64,000 nucleotides of DNA, from the NCBI GenBank assembly GCA_963665935.1, contig OY762510.1, positions 2,728,001 through 2,792,000 on the forward strand. The letters run 5' to 3'. Under the pieces are notes generated by a model, which had not been told where the DNA came from, did no database searches, and saw only the letters and a list, made by a program, of their open reading frames with translations. Shown here piece by piece: positions 8,548 through 16,539 of the stretch. The translations under genes were made by a program, and so were the position numbers. How positions within the stretch are numbered: the first letter of the stretch is position 1; each line of letters opens with the position of its first letter. Origin of the DNA: Syntrophus sp963665935 (lineage in GTDB: Bacteria; Desulfobacterota; Syntrophia; Syntrophales; Syntrophaceae).

Positions 8548-9495
8548 TTAAGAAGCGGATCTGCCGGAGACCCGCAGGGACTCCTCGATTCCGTCGCAGA
8601 GCAACTTCGACATGGCTTCCCGTGTCTCGACCGTCGCGGACCCCAGGTGAGGGAGGAGAACGGTCCTCGGCGTTTGCAGCCACTGCGGATTCAGGGCCGG
8701 CTCATTCTCGAAAACGTCCAGGCCGATCCCGCCGATTTTCTCCTGCTTGAGCAGATCCATGGCTGCCTCTTCGTCGAAGATTCCGCCCCGGGCCGTGTTG
8801 ATGAGAAAGGCCCCCTGGGGCAGTAGGGTAAGTTTTTCGTGGCTCAGCAAGCCGCGTGTCGAGTCCGTCAAGGGGCAGTGGAGGGACAGCACGTTGCTCT
8901 GTCGCAGCAGGTCATCCAGGGGCAGACGCGGGGCGATGTCCACACCGAAATCCACGGGAGACTGGTTGCCTTCCCGATCCCAGAAGAAGACCTTCATCCC
9001 GACGGCCCAGGCTCGCCTCGCAAAGGCCCGGCCGATCGGTCCGGAGCCCAGTATCCCGCAGGTCTTTCCGGAAAGGCCCGCTCCCAGGAGAAGGTCGGTC
9101 GCCCATCCCTTCCACTGGCCGGAGCGCACCAGCGCCTCCCCTTCGCTTACGCGGCGGGTCAGGGCGAGCAGAAGCGTGAGGGCCAGATCAGCCGTGGCGT
9201 CCGTCAATACCCCCGGCGTGTTGACGATGCGAATGCCCCGCTGCCGGCAATAGGCGCTTGGAAGGTGGTTGATGCCAACGGAGTAGGTGCCGATGACCTT
9301 CAGGTTCGGACAAAGCTCAAGATCCGCTTCCGCCAGGGGTTCGGAGAGCAGAACAACGAGGGCTTCCGCAGTGGCGAGCCCCGCCGCCCAGGCAGGGGAG
9401 CGGAAGGGGACGACGCACAGCTCCGGAAAACGAAGCCCCAGATCCTCGATATACGGGCCCACCAAGGGGGATGTGGCAAGGATACGGATACTCAT
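8548..9495 (-). CDS. D-isomer-specific 2-hydroxyacid dehydrogenase
   Basis: The 315-residue protein has the Rossmann motif GILGSGPIGRAFARR and the catalytic set of the family: Arg in INTARGGIFDEEAAM, Glu in DVFENEPALN and His in LLPHLGSATVETRE. The N-terminal part (TYSVGINHLPSAYCRQRGI) matches the substrate domain of glyoxylate/hydroxypyruvate reductase-like members. The substrate cannot be told from sequence. The start overlaps the stop of the upstream Mo-carrier-like gene by four bases. Confidence 0.9.
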   Translation of the reverse strand: MSIRILATSPLVGPYIEDLGLRFPELCVVPFRSPAWAAGLATAEALVVLLSEPLAEADLELCPNLKVIGTYSVGINHLPSAYCRQRGIRIVNTPGVLTDATADLALTLLLALTRRVSEGEALVRSGQWKGWATDLLLGAGLSGKTCGILGSGPIGRAFARRAWAVGMKVFFWDREGNQSPVDFGVDIAPRLPLDDLLRQSNVLSLHCPLTDSTRGLLSHEKLTLLPQGAFLINTARGGIFDEEAAMDLLKQEKIGGIGLDVFENEPALNPQWLQTPRTVLLPHLGSATVETREAMSKLLCDGIEESLRVSGRSAS

Positions 9496-9953
9496 CTCTT
9501 AAACAAAGCCGCCAGAAGTTTGAAAGTGGATGGATAAATCTTCGGATCTTTACCTGCCCGGGGTCCGGCGACATTCAATACTCGTATCGTATGTATTTCG
9601 ATCCAGGTCTTGATCCGAACGGTTGCCTCCTCTATTGACATTTGGTCCAGATCGATGTGCAGGCAGGGTTTCTGATGCTGTTCTGCATAAAATTCCGTCA
9701 TGGCGGAGCCGCCCGTCAGCATGCCATGGGAGACGATCAGGGTGCCGTCAGAATCCAGGACATTCTGTTCCGTGCGCGGGGAATAGTCGCTGGTCGGCAT
9801 CTCCTGGAGCTGATAGGCCTCTGGAACGGCCCCGTCTTCCGACTTTCTGCCCTTGGGAACCCAACCGCCGTAAGGAAGAGATTGCTGAATGGCGAAATCG
9901 AGAGCGGCCCTGTCCGCGCCGGTCTGACCGCCTGAGATGATTTTCGTTATCAT
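9492..9953 (-). CDS. Putative molybdenum carrier family protein
   Basis: The 153-residue protein begins KIISGGQTGADRAALDFA, the hallmark of the putative molybdenum carrier family (Rossmann-like, related to YpsA/LOG-type folds). GGWVPKGRKSEDG, LIVSHGMLTGGSAMTEF and LNVAGPRAGKDP follow. The Mo assignment rests on a few family members; the true ligand may be a nucleotide or other anion. It is coupled to the downstream dehydrogenase by a four-base overlap. Confidence 0.82.
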   Translation of the reverse strand: MITKIISGGQTGADRAALDFAIQQSLPYGGWVPKGRKSEDGAVPEAYQLQEMPTSDYSPRTEQNVLDSDGTLIVSHGMLTGGSAMTEFYAEQHQKPCLHIDLDQMSIEEATVRIKTWIEIHTIRVLNVAGPRAGKDPKIYPSTFKLLAALFKR

Positions 9954-10035
9954 GATTTACCGTGTTATTTCCGAGATTGGCTGCAAAGGATGTCTTTCTC
10001 CAGCAGGACTGTCTTATCAGAAATCCGGTGATTTG

Positions 10036-10455
10036 TTAATCGCCGATGAGTTGAACCAGAATCTCCCGATGCCTTCCCCGGTTGTCAAAGTCCAGAAAGA
10101 CAATCTGCTGCCATGTTCCCAGCATCGGTCTCCCTTTGACAAGGGGAATTGTCAGCGAAGGTTTCATCAATGCGGCCCGGACATGGGAGAACCCGTTGCC
10201 GTCTTCCCAGCGGCGATTGTGCTCATAAGGCAGATTAGAGGGGACAATCCTTTCGAGGGCATCCTTGAGATCCTGCAATGCGCCGGATTCGTATTCAATC
10301 GTGGTCACCGATCCGGTCGATCCGGGGCAGAAAACCGTGACCAGCCCATCGGTTATTTTCGACTTGCTGACAATTGCCAGAACCTGGGGCGTAAGGTTGA
10401 TCGTATCGCCGAACCCACTCGTGTTGAGAGAAATCGTTTCCAAAGAAATTTTCAT
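10036..10455 (-). CDS. YjbQ-family protein
   Basis: The 139-residue protein matches the YjbQ (UPF0047) family along its length: DGLVTVFCPGSTGSVTTIEY, then PYEHNRRWEDGNGFSHVRAA and GTWQQIVFLDFDNRGRHRE. Some members show weak thiamine-phosphate synthase activity, but the physiological role is unsettled. Its start overlaps the stop of the cyclophilin-like gene by four bases. Confidence 0.92.
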   Translation of the reverse strand: MKISLETISLNTSGFGDTINLTPQVLAIVSKSKITDGLVTVFCPGSTGSVTTIEYESGALQDLKDALERIVPSNLPYEHNRRWEDGNGFSHVRAALMKPSLTIPLVKGRPMLGTWQQIVFLDFDNRGRHREILVQLIGD

Positions 10456-10841
10456 TCAACCCCTCCCGGACGCCTTTCAATCCTGATCTTTTCCGCCCCG
10501 ATGGCCCTTTTGAGAATCGCCGCATTGCCGGTAATCTTGCCCACCAGATTGACCGCACTGGCAGGAACCGGATCGGGACCTTTGCTCATCGGTGTCGGAC
10601 CGAAGAAGATGGCCAGGGCATTGCCGGGCGGCCAATAGCCGATATCCCCGACTTTTACCTTGGAACTTGCCGTATCATCGAGGCCGGAACTTACTGGAAT
10701 GCGGAAATAGAATTCGTCACCCCAATCCTCGGGAGCCGTTTCAAAAGGCAGAATTGCGGAAATCTCCCGGGCACAGGCCGTATCGAAGAGTTCTCCGTCA
10801 AGTTCAACCTGATTGATGGTTATCCTTATGGGAACGGGCAT
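10452..10841 (-). CDS. Cyclophilin-like fold protein
   Basis: The 129-residue protein (PVPIRITINQVELDGELFDT, then GDEFYFRIPVSSGLDDTASS and VGDIGYWPPGNALAIFFGPT) matches the small cyclophilin-like (DUF369-type) family found mostly in archaea and anaerobes. Members share the cyclophilin barrel but usually lack the prolyl isomerase site. The ATG at 10841 is chosen because GGGGAG lies five bases before it; a longer frame to 10868 has no ribosome site. It is coupled to yjbQ. Confidence 0.83.
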   Translation of the reverse strand: MPVPIRITINQVELDGELFDTACAREISAILPFETAPEDWGDEFYFRIPVSSGLDDTASSKVKVGDIGYWPPGNALAIFFGPTPMSKGPDPVPASAVNLVGKITGNAAILKRAIGAEKIRIERRPGGVE

Positions 10842-10980
10842 TTTCTTCTCCCCTTTCATAGCCCTCACCCGGAAGTTCCGGAAGGGACGTATGTACTTGA
10901 TGATGCGAGGTTGAAAAAAACATTCGAAGTTGTCTTTTTTAAAGGATCATGGGCCGTTTTGCAATAGAATCCTCTCCGAA

Positions 10981-11895
10981 TCATTTCGAGCCCTCTTTGA
11001 TGAACGTTCCCTGCTGGAGTTCATCAAAAGCGGTGCGAAGTTCCTCCTGGGTATTCATGACAATGGGGCCACGCCAGGCAATGGGTTCCCCGATGGGTTT
11101 TCCGGAAACAAGGAGAAACCGGACCGGTTCATCTTCCGTGGAGGTCTGGATCTGCTCCCCGTCTTCAAAAAGGATCAAAGTCCAGTTTTCTGAATAAGGC
11201 GGCATATCCAGATCATAGTCGTTATGTCCTTCCGCCTCGTAGGCAAAAGATTTCTTCTCTTCGCAGAAATATCCCTTTCCGGAAATCACATAGGCGAAGA
11301 CCGTGTGCCCGGCCTTTGTCGGGTGCAGATAGGTCGTATGGGCCGGCACAGTGACATCGATGTATTCCGGATCGATGACGACATCGGTCACCGGTCCCTT
11401 CGTGTTGCCCACGGTTCCGCAGATGACCCGGATCGTTGAACCGTTATCGAGCTGAATGACGGGAATAAGGCTTGATTTTATATCCCGGTAGCGTGGCCTC
11501 ATCATCTTGTGTGCAGCCGGCAGGTTGGCCCAAAGCTGGAAACCTTCCAGAACGCCTTCTGCGTTGCCCTTGGGCATTTCCTGATGAAGAATGCCGCTCC
11601 CTGCGGTCATCCACTGGACGTCTCCCGAAGAAATGCTGCCGGAATTTCCCATGCTGTCCCCATGCTCCACACTCCCCTGCAGCACATAGGTGATGGTCTC
11701 GATGCCCCGATGGGGGTGCCAGGGAAATCCCTTCAAATAGAATTCGGGATTGTCAGAGCGAAAATCATCGAGGAGCAGGAAGGGATCAAAGAGAGGCATT
11801 TCTCGATGCCCGAAGGCCTGCATCAGATGAACACCCGCACCCTGAATGATGGGTCTGCTTTTGAATACTTTGCGAATTCTCCTGGAGATTGTCAT
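10981..11895 (-). CDS. Pirin family protein
   Basis: This is a 304-residue bicupin. The N-terminal cupin holds the metal-binding residues in FPWHPHRGIETITYVLQGSV and TAGSGILHQEMP, the pirin signature. The C-terminal cupin (HTTYLHPTKAGHTVFAYVIS) is degenerate, as usual. Some pirins act as quercetin dioxygenases, others interact with regulators; the role here is unknown. It is the first gene of the minus-strand run that ends at rubredoxin. Confidence 0.92.
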   Translation of the reverse strand: MTISRRIRKVFKSRPIIQGAGVHLMQAFGHREMPLFDPFLLLDDFRSDNPEFYLKGFPWHPHRGIETITYVLQGSVEHGDSMGNSGSISSGDVQWMTAGSGILHQEMPKGNAEGVLEGFQLWANLPAAHKMMRPRYRDIKSSLIPVIQLDNGSTIRVICGTVGNTKGPVTDVVIDPEYIDVTVPAHTTYLHPTKAGHTVFAYVISGKGYFCEEKKSFAYEAEGHNDYDLDMPPYSENWTLILFEDGEQIQTSTEDEPVRFLLVSGKPIGEPIAWRGPIVMNTQEELRTAFDELQQGTFIKEGSK

Positions 11896-12095
11896 GGCTG
11901 AATGCTCCCTTCCCGATGACGGTGATCAGTGCAGGGTTATCTTAACACGATTGCCTGGATTTTCAACGAATGGAATCATTCCTGTTCAGCCCATGCTGAA
12001 GGCAGGCCTTTCGATAATTTGTCCGTGATTGTCTGAGAGGATATCACCGTTTTTGAGCCAGTCATGTAAGCCATAGTGGCAAGTCTCTGAAAATT

Positions 12096-12120
12096 GGTTC
12101 ATCCGGTTAAAGTGTGCTTT
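12096..12120 (+). repeat. Solo ISL3-type terminal inverted repeat (relic)
   Basis: The first 15 bases, GGTTCATCCGGTTAA, are identical to the outer end of the intact ISL3 element that starts at 12708. Over 25 bases, 22 match. No partner end and no transposase lie next to it, so it is either a decayed second ISL3 insertion or a related minimal element. Confidence 0.7.
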
Positions 12121-12229
12121 TCGACTTCATTCTTCTTCTTTTAATTATTGACTATGTTGTTCCTAAATATTAAAAGTGAAATGAAAACGTATGGATTCAG
12201 ATTTTCGGGATGTTTGAATTAATTGTTGG

Positions 12230-12379
12230 CTGAAAAAAGACTATGAAATAACCCCAGCTCAAGTTACGAATCTCATGCGACGCGGTTTGCGTTTACTGAT
12301 TGACAACCCTAACCCACAAAAAGTTAATAAGCTAACAGTGCCCCTACCCTTACAAAAGATCTTTAAGCAGGTTCAGTAG
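12230..12379 (+). pseudogene. Possible gene fragment, unrecognised
   Basis: From a CTG at 12230 the frame reads LKKDYEITPAQVTNLMRRGL and so on for 49 residues to a TAG at 12377. The amino-acid composition looks protein-like, but there is no ATG, GTG or ribosome site in this frame and a stop lies a few codons upstream. It may be the 3' end of a deleted gene. No family was recognised. Confidence 0.3.
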
Positions 12380-12499
12380 AACTGTCGGCTTTCCCGAGGC
12401 AGTCATGAGTGATTTGACCATCAAAAATAGACGTCCTTTATTGCTTTATAAAAGAGTAGCTTTTTTCGTAAACAAGCTAACTTAATGAAAGGAGAGATC

Positions 12500-12664
12500 A
12501 TGGCATTTATCTATGGAGACGATACATCAAATGCACTTTACGGAACTGAAGAAAATGATTTTGTCTATGGTTATGGTGACGATGATGTTCTTTATGGCTA
12601 TGGCGGCAACGACACCCTGGATGGCGGTCCAGGAAACGATACCATGAATGGTGGTGCCGGGTAA
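12500..12664 (+). pseudogene. RTX calcium-binding repeat protein, 5' fragment (interrupted by IS66)
   Basis: An ATG with a good ribosome site (GGAGAG, 12491) opens a frame that encodes 54 residues, MAFIYGDDTSNALYGTEEND then RTX-type repeats such as DDVLYGYGGNDTLDGGPGND. The IS66 left end GTAAGCG inserted at 12661 creates an immediate in-frame TAA (12662-12664). The rest of the gene resumes in the same frame at 16540 after the IS. The native gene had no signal peptide, as expected for a type I secretion substrate. Confidence 0.9.
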
Positions 12665-12707
12665 GCGTACGACAAAGTCATCTTGGAACTTCTTTCCAGA
12701 TAAGTTA

Positions 12708-14021
12708 GGTTCATCCGGTTAATGAGTACTTTGGTATTGCATAAAATCACATGGACATGGCAAGAGCCCTGTTGTTTGAGACCAATCGAACAACAAAAGG
12801 AGGCTCCAAACCATGTCCACATCGGTTCTTTACCATGCTTTCAATCTGAAGGGTATCACTTATAGAGCAACACGCTTCACGGGTGACGTCATCGAATATT
12901 TTGCAGATGTGAAAGAAGAATACATTCGCTGTCCAAAGTGCGGGCAGCGAAAATTTACCTTTAAGGGACAGAAAACACGGATTTTTCATCTGGGACCTAT
13001 TGGCCGTAAGATGTGCTTCCTTGTACTTTCCCTCCATCGGATAAAATGCAGTTCTTGCGACACCCTTTGGTGGCCCAGTCTGCCTTTTATGGTGGGAAAA
13101 CATAGATTTGCTCGATCCTTTGCTCTTATTGTGTTGGATCTGCTTCGATTCGGCACGATCCGCTGGGTTGCCGATTACCTCGGCGTGGGTTGGGATATGA
13201 TCAAAGAGATTCATAAGTTGAAGTTGCAGCGCCTCTATCGGAACATTCCTCTTCATAAAGTGAGGTATATCGGCATCGATGAATTCAGTATCCGGAAGGG
13301 TCACGAGTACATGACCACGGTGATGGATCTCTCTGAAGGGCGGATCCTTTTTGCCGCTGAGGGAAAGGGCAAAGAAGGGATTTTGCCCTTCCTGAAAAAA
13401 CTTGCACGCAAAGGGAAAATACTGCGAGCGGTTGCAATGGACATGGGAATTTCCTTCTTCTCTGCCGTACGGGAAGCCCTTCCTAATATAGATATTGTCT
13501 TCGACCGTTACCATATTATGGCTCTGATGAACCAAGGCATCGAAAACTTACGCAGAGATCAACAGAAAGAACTTGATGATCTCGGGAAGCAAACCCTCAA
13601 GGGAAACCGCTTTCTCCTTTTACGCAATTATGATTCCCTGAAGCCGGACCATAAGGAGCGCCTCGATGCACTGATGCAGGCCAATCAACCTCTATTCGTC
13701 ATGCATTCCATGAAGGAACAACTCAGACTCTTCTGGGAAATACCGGAGTACTCCCAGGCAATTACCTTCCTTGACACCTGGTGTAAGGACGCCATGCTGT
13801 CCGGAATCAAAGAACTCGTCAAGGTAGCCAAAACGCTCTCCGGATACAGAACTGCGATCCTCAATTATTTCAAGCATCATATTACAAATGCCGCCCTTGA
13901 GGGCACAAACAACAAGATTAAAACTTTAAAAAGGCAGGCTTATGGATTCCGGGATATGGAGTACTTCAAACTCCGCCTCTATCACCTGCATACTCAGAGG
14001 TACTCATTAACCGGATGAACC
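12708..14021 (+). mobile_element. ISL3-family insertion sequence nested in IS66 copy A
   Basis: The 1314-bp element has matching terminal inverted repeats that begin GGTTCATCCGGTTAATGAGT at both ends (right end read on the minus strand). Target duplications ATAAGTTA sit at 12700-12707 and 14022-14029; the other two IS66 copies carry a single ATAAGTTA at that point (as TAACTTAT on the plus strand), which proves the insertion. It carries one transposase gene, and both ends are intact, so it looks recent and possibly active. Confidence 0.96.
12813..14018 (+). CDS. ISL3-family transposase
   Basis: The 401-residue DDE transposase has the N-terminal zinc finger (YIRCPKCGQRKFTFKG, then RIKCSSCDTLWWP), a helix-turn-helix (GTIRWVADYLGVGWDMIKEI), the first catalytic Asp in YIGIDEFSIRKGHEYMTTVM, the second in AVAMDMGISFFSAVREALPN and a conserved block NAALEGTNNKIKTLKRQAYG with the catalytic Glu. 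It is full length and uninterrupted. The stop lies within the right terminal repeat. Confidence 0.96.
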   Translation: MSTSVLYHAFNLKGITYRATRFTGDVIEYFADVKEEYIRCPKCGQRKFTFKGQKTRIFHLGPIGRKMCFLVLSLHRIKCSSCDTLWWPSLPFMVGKHRFARSFALIVLDLLRFGTIRWVADYLGVGWDMIKEIHKLKLQRLYRNIPLHKVRYIGIDEFSIRKGHEYMTTVMDLSEGRILFAAEGKGKEGILPFLKKLARKGKILRAVAMDMGISFFSAVREALPNIDIVFDRYHIMALMNQGIENLRRDQQKELDDLGKQTLKGNRFLLLRNYDSLKPDHKERLDALMQANQPLFVMHSMKEQLRLFWEIPEYSQAITFLDTWCKDAMLSGIKELVKVAKTLSGYRTAILNYFKHHITNAALEGTNNKIKTLKRQAYGFRDMEYFKLRLYHLHTQRYSLTG

Positions 14022-14136
14022 ATAAGTTATTGATGTATCGGTCAAGAGAGATAAGCCGCGGTTCTTTGAAAAAGGGATAAAGCAAGGGGTGGAGCTGAGA
14101 ACGGAGTAAAAGACAGCAAGGATCAGTCAGTACTGG

Positions 14137-15750
14137 TCAGACTTCAGCCGGTAGGAGCAAACCACGTTCGTCCTTGGGCAGCGGTTTCCATTGATCGGGG
14201 AGCAGTTCCCTCAAGCGACTGACTGGATGGCTCATGATCCTGCGGAGTATGTCATCAAAGTACTCCCAGGGATTGACGTCACAGGTTTTACAGGACTGGA
14301 TGAGACTCATGAACAGGGCCGCCGCCCGGCCGCCTCGTTCGCTGCCAACGAAAAGCCAGTTCTTGCGGCCCAGGGCCACGGGACGCATGGCATTCTCCGC
14401 CAAGTTGTTGTCCGGTCGAAGCCGTCCATCTTCCAGATAACGGCACAGAGCCTGGCGTTGATTCAGGGCATAGTCCACCGCCTTGCGGATGGGTTCCGAC
14501 GGAATCGACTGTTGCTTCAGCTCTTCAAGCTTGGCAAAGATTCCGGCAAGGATCGGTGCAGCATGTTCCTGCCGACGGCGCTGTCTCTCTTCTGGTTTCA
14601 TATTGGCGCAGGGAGTTTCCACCTCATGATAGAGACGGGCAATGCGGGCCAGGATGTCCGTCGCTTCCTGGGGACGCGAAGAAACTGCTTCATCGAACTT
14701 TCTCCGTGCATGAGCCCAGCAGCCTACCTCGATGATCCCCTCTTTACGGAATAGTTCATCGTAGCCGCTATAGGCGTCGGCATGGACATAGCCTCGATAA
14801 CCTTCAAGATAATCGATGGGTCGCCGCTTACTGCGATCAATGGAGAAGTCATAGGCAACAAGCGGGGGATCGGTTCCTCCCTGCACATAGACCCACAGCC
14901 TGGCCTTTTTGAGCTTTCCATTCCCTTTGACTTGCAGGGGAATGGGTGTGTCGTCGGTGAACAGGATTTCCGCTTCCCCAATGACGGCCTGCCTGAAGGC
15001 CTTTTCCAGTCCGGAGATGCTTTCGTAGGTCTGCATTAGCCAGCTGGCCTGGGTCGCTCGGGGAATCGGCACCCCTTCCCGCTCTAAAATGCCGTTCTGC
15101 CGGTACAGGGGCAGATGATCGGCGAACTTGCTGACGATCATCTGGGCAATCAGCCCCACATCGGCTTTGCACCTTGCGACGGGATGATCAGGCATCGGCG
15201 CGGAGAGGATGCCGGGGGTTGCTTCGTCGTCCTCCGGCAGGGCGTATTGGGGGCGCTTATAGACGTTGACGATGAGCTTGCCGGGGCGGTATTCCAGTTT
15301 CTCCGAAACTTCGACGTTGATCACCTTCAGGGGCTTGCCCGTTTCGGGGCAGGTCTTCTGATCTTCGGGGATGTCCAGCAGGATTTCCACCCGTTCCAGG
15401 TGTTCGGGAATGGGAACCCGCCCATGATGCTGGGAGACCTTGCGGGTTTTTGTCTTGACTTCCTGTTCCACAGGCGCTTCCGGCTTTTGATCTTTTCCGG
15501 TCTGTTCCAGCGATTGGATTACGATGGAATCGAACATCAGCTGGTTGGGGTTGAGCCGCTCGGACTTTCGGCCATAAAGGCGCCGGAGCATCTGTTCCAT
15601 CTGATGCTGCAGGGTGGTCAGCTGGCGCTGCAGAGATTCGATCTTTCGGGATAGTTCCCCGATCTGCGCATCCTTCTGAGCGGTCAGTTCTGAAATCTGG
15701 GCATCCTTCTGCGCAAGGAGTTCCAGGGCCTGAGGAAGTGTCGAAACCAT
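14137..15750 (-). CDS. tnpC: IS66 transposase TnpC, copy A
   Basis: The 537-residue transposase has an N-terminal coiled coil with a repeated QKDAQI motif, a zinc-finger-like/linker region, the DDE residues in ILFTDDTPIPLQVKGN, YVHADAYSGYDELFRKEG and RPDNNLAENAMRPVALGRKN, and the short C-terminal IS66 domain. This copy reads LIAQMIVSKF where copies B and C read LIAHLIVSKF, a two-base difference. Full length. Confidence 0.96.
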   Translation of the reverse strand: MVSTLPQALELLAQKDAQISELTAQKDAQIGELSRKIESLQRQLTTLQHQMEQMLRRLYGRKSERLNPNQLMFDSIVIQSLEQTGKDQKPEAPVEQEVKTKTRKVSQHHGRVPIPEHLERVEILLDIPEDQKTCPETGKPLKVINVEVSEKLEYRPGKLIVNVYKRPQYALPEDDEATPGILSAPMPDHPVARCKADVGLIAQMIVSKFADHLPLYRQNGILEREGVPIPRATQASWLMQTYESISGLEKAFRQAVIGEAEILFTDDTPIPLQVKGNGKLKKARLWVYVQGGTDPPLVAYDFSIDRSKRRPIDYLEGYRGYVHADAYSGYDELFRKEGIIEVGCWAHARRKFDEAVSSRPQEATDILARIARLYHEVETPCANMKPEERQRRRQEHAAPILAGIFAKLEELKQQSIPSEPIRKAVDYALNQRQALCRYLEDGRLRPDNNLAENAMRPVALGRKNWLFVGSERGGRAAALFMSLIQSCKTCDVNPWEYFDDILRRIMSHPVSRLRELLPDQWKPLPKDERGLLLPAEV

Positions 15751-15790
15751 GGGAGGGTATGTAGCACATTAACCTAATAATGTCAAGTAT

Positions 15791-16132
15791 TTATATGCCT
15801 ATTTTGTATCTATTCCCCACTTTTTTCGGTACGATTCCTTCCAGCAGCATGGTCAGATCCCGACGCTCGATCAGACCGTCTTCGGTCCACCGCTCCGGAA
15901 GGATGAAGCAGCCCCGTTCCAGGCGTTTGTACCAGAGAGCCAAACCATCCCGGTCCCAGTAGAGGAGTTTGACCATGTTGCGACGGCGGTTCACGAAGAC
16001 GAACAGAGATCCAGACAGGGGATCGGCCCCCAACTCGGATCGGATGAGGCCGCAGAGACCATCGAAAGATTTGCGCATGTCGCAGCGGCCGCGATACAGA
16101 TAGATGTGGGTTGCCGCCGTCAGACCGAGCAC
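15791..16132 (-). CDS. tnpB: IS66 accessory protein TnpB, copy A
   Basis: The 113-residue IS66 Orf2 protein has the family signature YRGRCDMRKSFDGLCGLI and FVFVNRRRNMVKLLYWDRDG. It is required together with TnpA for transposition in studied IS66 elements. It starts with GTG and overlaps the end of tnpA by 13 bases. Confidence 0.95.
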   Translation of the reverse strand: MLGLTAATHIYLYRGRCDMRKSFDGLCGLIRSELGADPLSGSLFVFVNRRRNMVKLLYWDRDGLALWYKRLERGCFILPERWTEDGLIERRDLTMLLEGIVPKKVGNRYKIGI

Positions 16133-16443
16133 GGGGAGAGGCTCCGAAGCGTTTCAACGACGGTGCGGAGGGTGAAGGGATCGAATCCCCGATCCACCTC
16201 GATGGCGAAATTCTTGTCTGGATGAATTCGGATGCCGGAGCCGGTTTCGACCGCTCTTCCGGGAATCAGTTCCAGAAAACCTCCTGTGCAAGGTTCTTGT
16301 TCCCGGAGTCGGCGGCGCCAGGCATGAAACTGATGCCGATTGATCTGCTTTTCACGGCAAAATGTGGTGATGTTCAAGCCACTTGCTGCCTGGTCTTCGA
16401 TGATGGTGCGCCAATGGGCTCGTCGTTCCGCTCTGATCATCAT
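16120..16443 (-). CDS. tnpA: IS66 accessory protein TnpA, copy A
   Basis: The 107-residue protein has a helix-turn-helix (HWRTIIEDQAASGLNITTFC) typical of the IS3/IS66 TnpA group. A hairpin immediately upstream (16449-16482) holds its ribosome site. First gene of the IS66 operon. Confidence 0.93.
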   Translation of the reverse strand: MMIRAERRAHWRTIIEDQAASGLNITTFCREKQINRHQFHAWRRRLREQEPCTGGFLELIPGRAVETGSGIRIHPDKNFAIEVDRGFDPFTLRTVVETLRSLSPCSV

Positions 16444-16448
16444 ATTTT

Positions 16449-16482
16449 GCCTCCCAGAAAGAAATTTTTCTTTGTGGGAGGC
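16449..16482 (-). promoter_or_regulatory. Hairpin that hides the tnpA ribosome site, IS66 copy A
   Basis: On the minus strand the 34 bases form a near-perfect hairpin: GCCTCCCACAAAGAAA pairs with TTTCTTTCTGGGAGGC with one C-C mismatch. The GGGAGG ribosome site of tnpA is in the 3' arm. The same structure is present in copies B and C. See findings. Confidence 0.75.
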
Positions 16483-16539
16483 TATAGCTCAGGGAATGAC
16501 GGATGTGAAGATGGGTACATCAGACGCTTACGGTGCCGG

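Larger units (their letters stand above)
11896..12499. other. Gene-poor region upstream of the RTX gene, with IS and ORF debris
   Basis: About 600 bases without a full gene. It holds an ISL3-type terminal repeat relic (12096-12120) and a 50-codon open stretch that ends at 12379; both are listed separately. Base composition is AT-rich relative to the flanking genes. GGAGAG at 12491-12496 is the ribosome site of the RTX gene. Confidence 0.6.
12661..16531 (-). mobile_element. IS66-family element, copy A, itself interrupted by an ISL3 element
   Basis: The element runs from GTAAGCGTACGAC at 12661 to its other end, whose complement begins GTAAGCGTCTGATG, at 16531. Eight-base target duplications GGTGCCGG flank it at 12653-12660 and 16532-16539. 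Without the ISL3 insertion and its duplicated ATAAGTTA it is 2549 bp, identical in length to copies B and C. It carries tnpA, tnpB and tnpC on the minus strand. It disrupts an RTX protein gene. Confidence 0.96.

Noticed and set aside
16340..16539. In-frame extension of the RTX fragment back into IS66 as the native start
   Set aside because: It is antisense to tnpA. The true 5' end lies at 12500 and joins in frame when the IS is removed.
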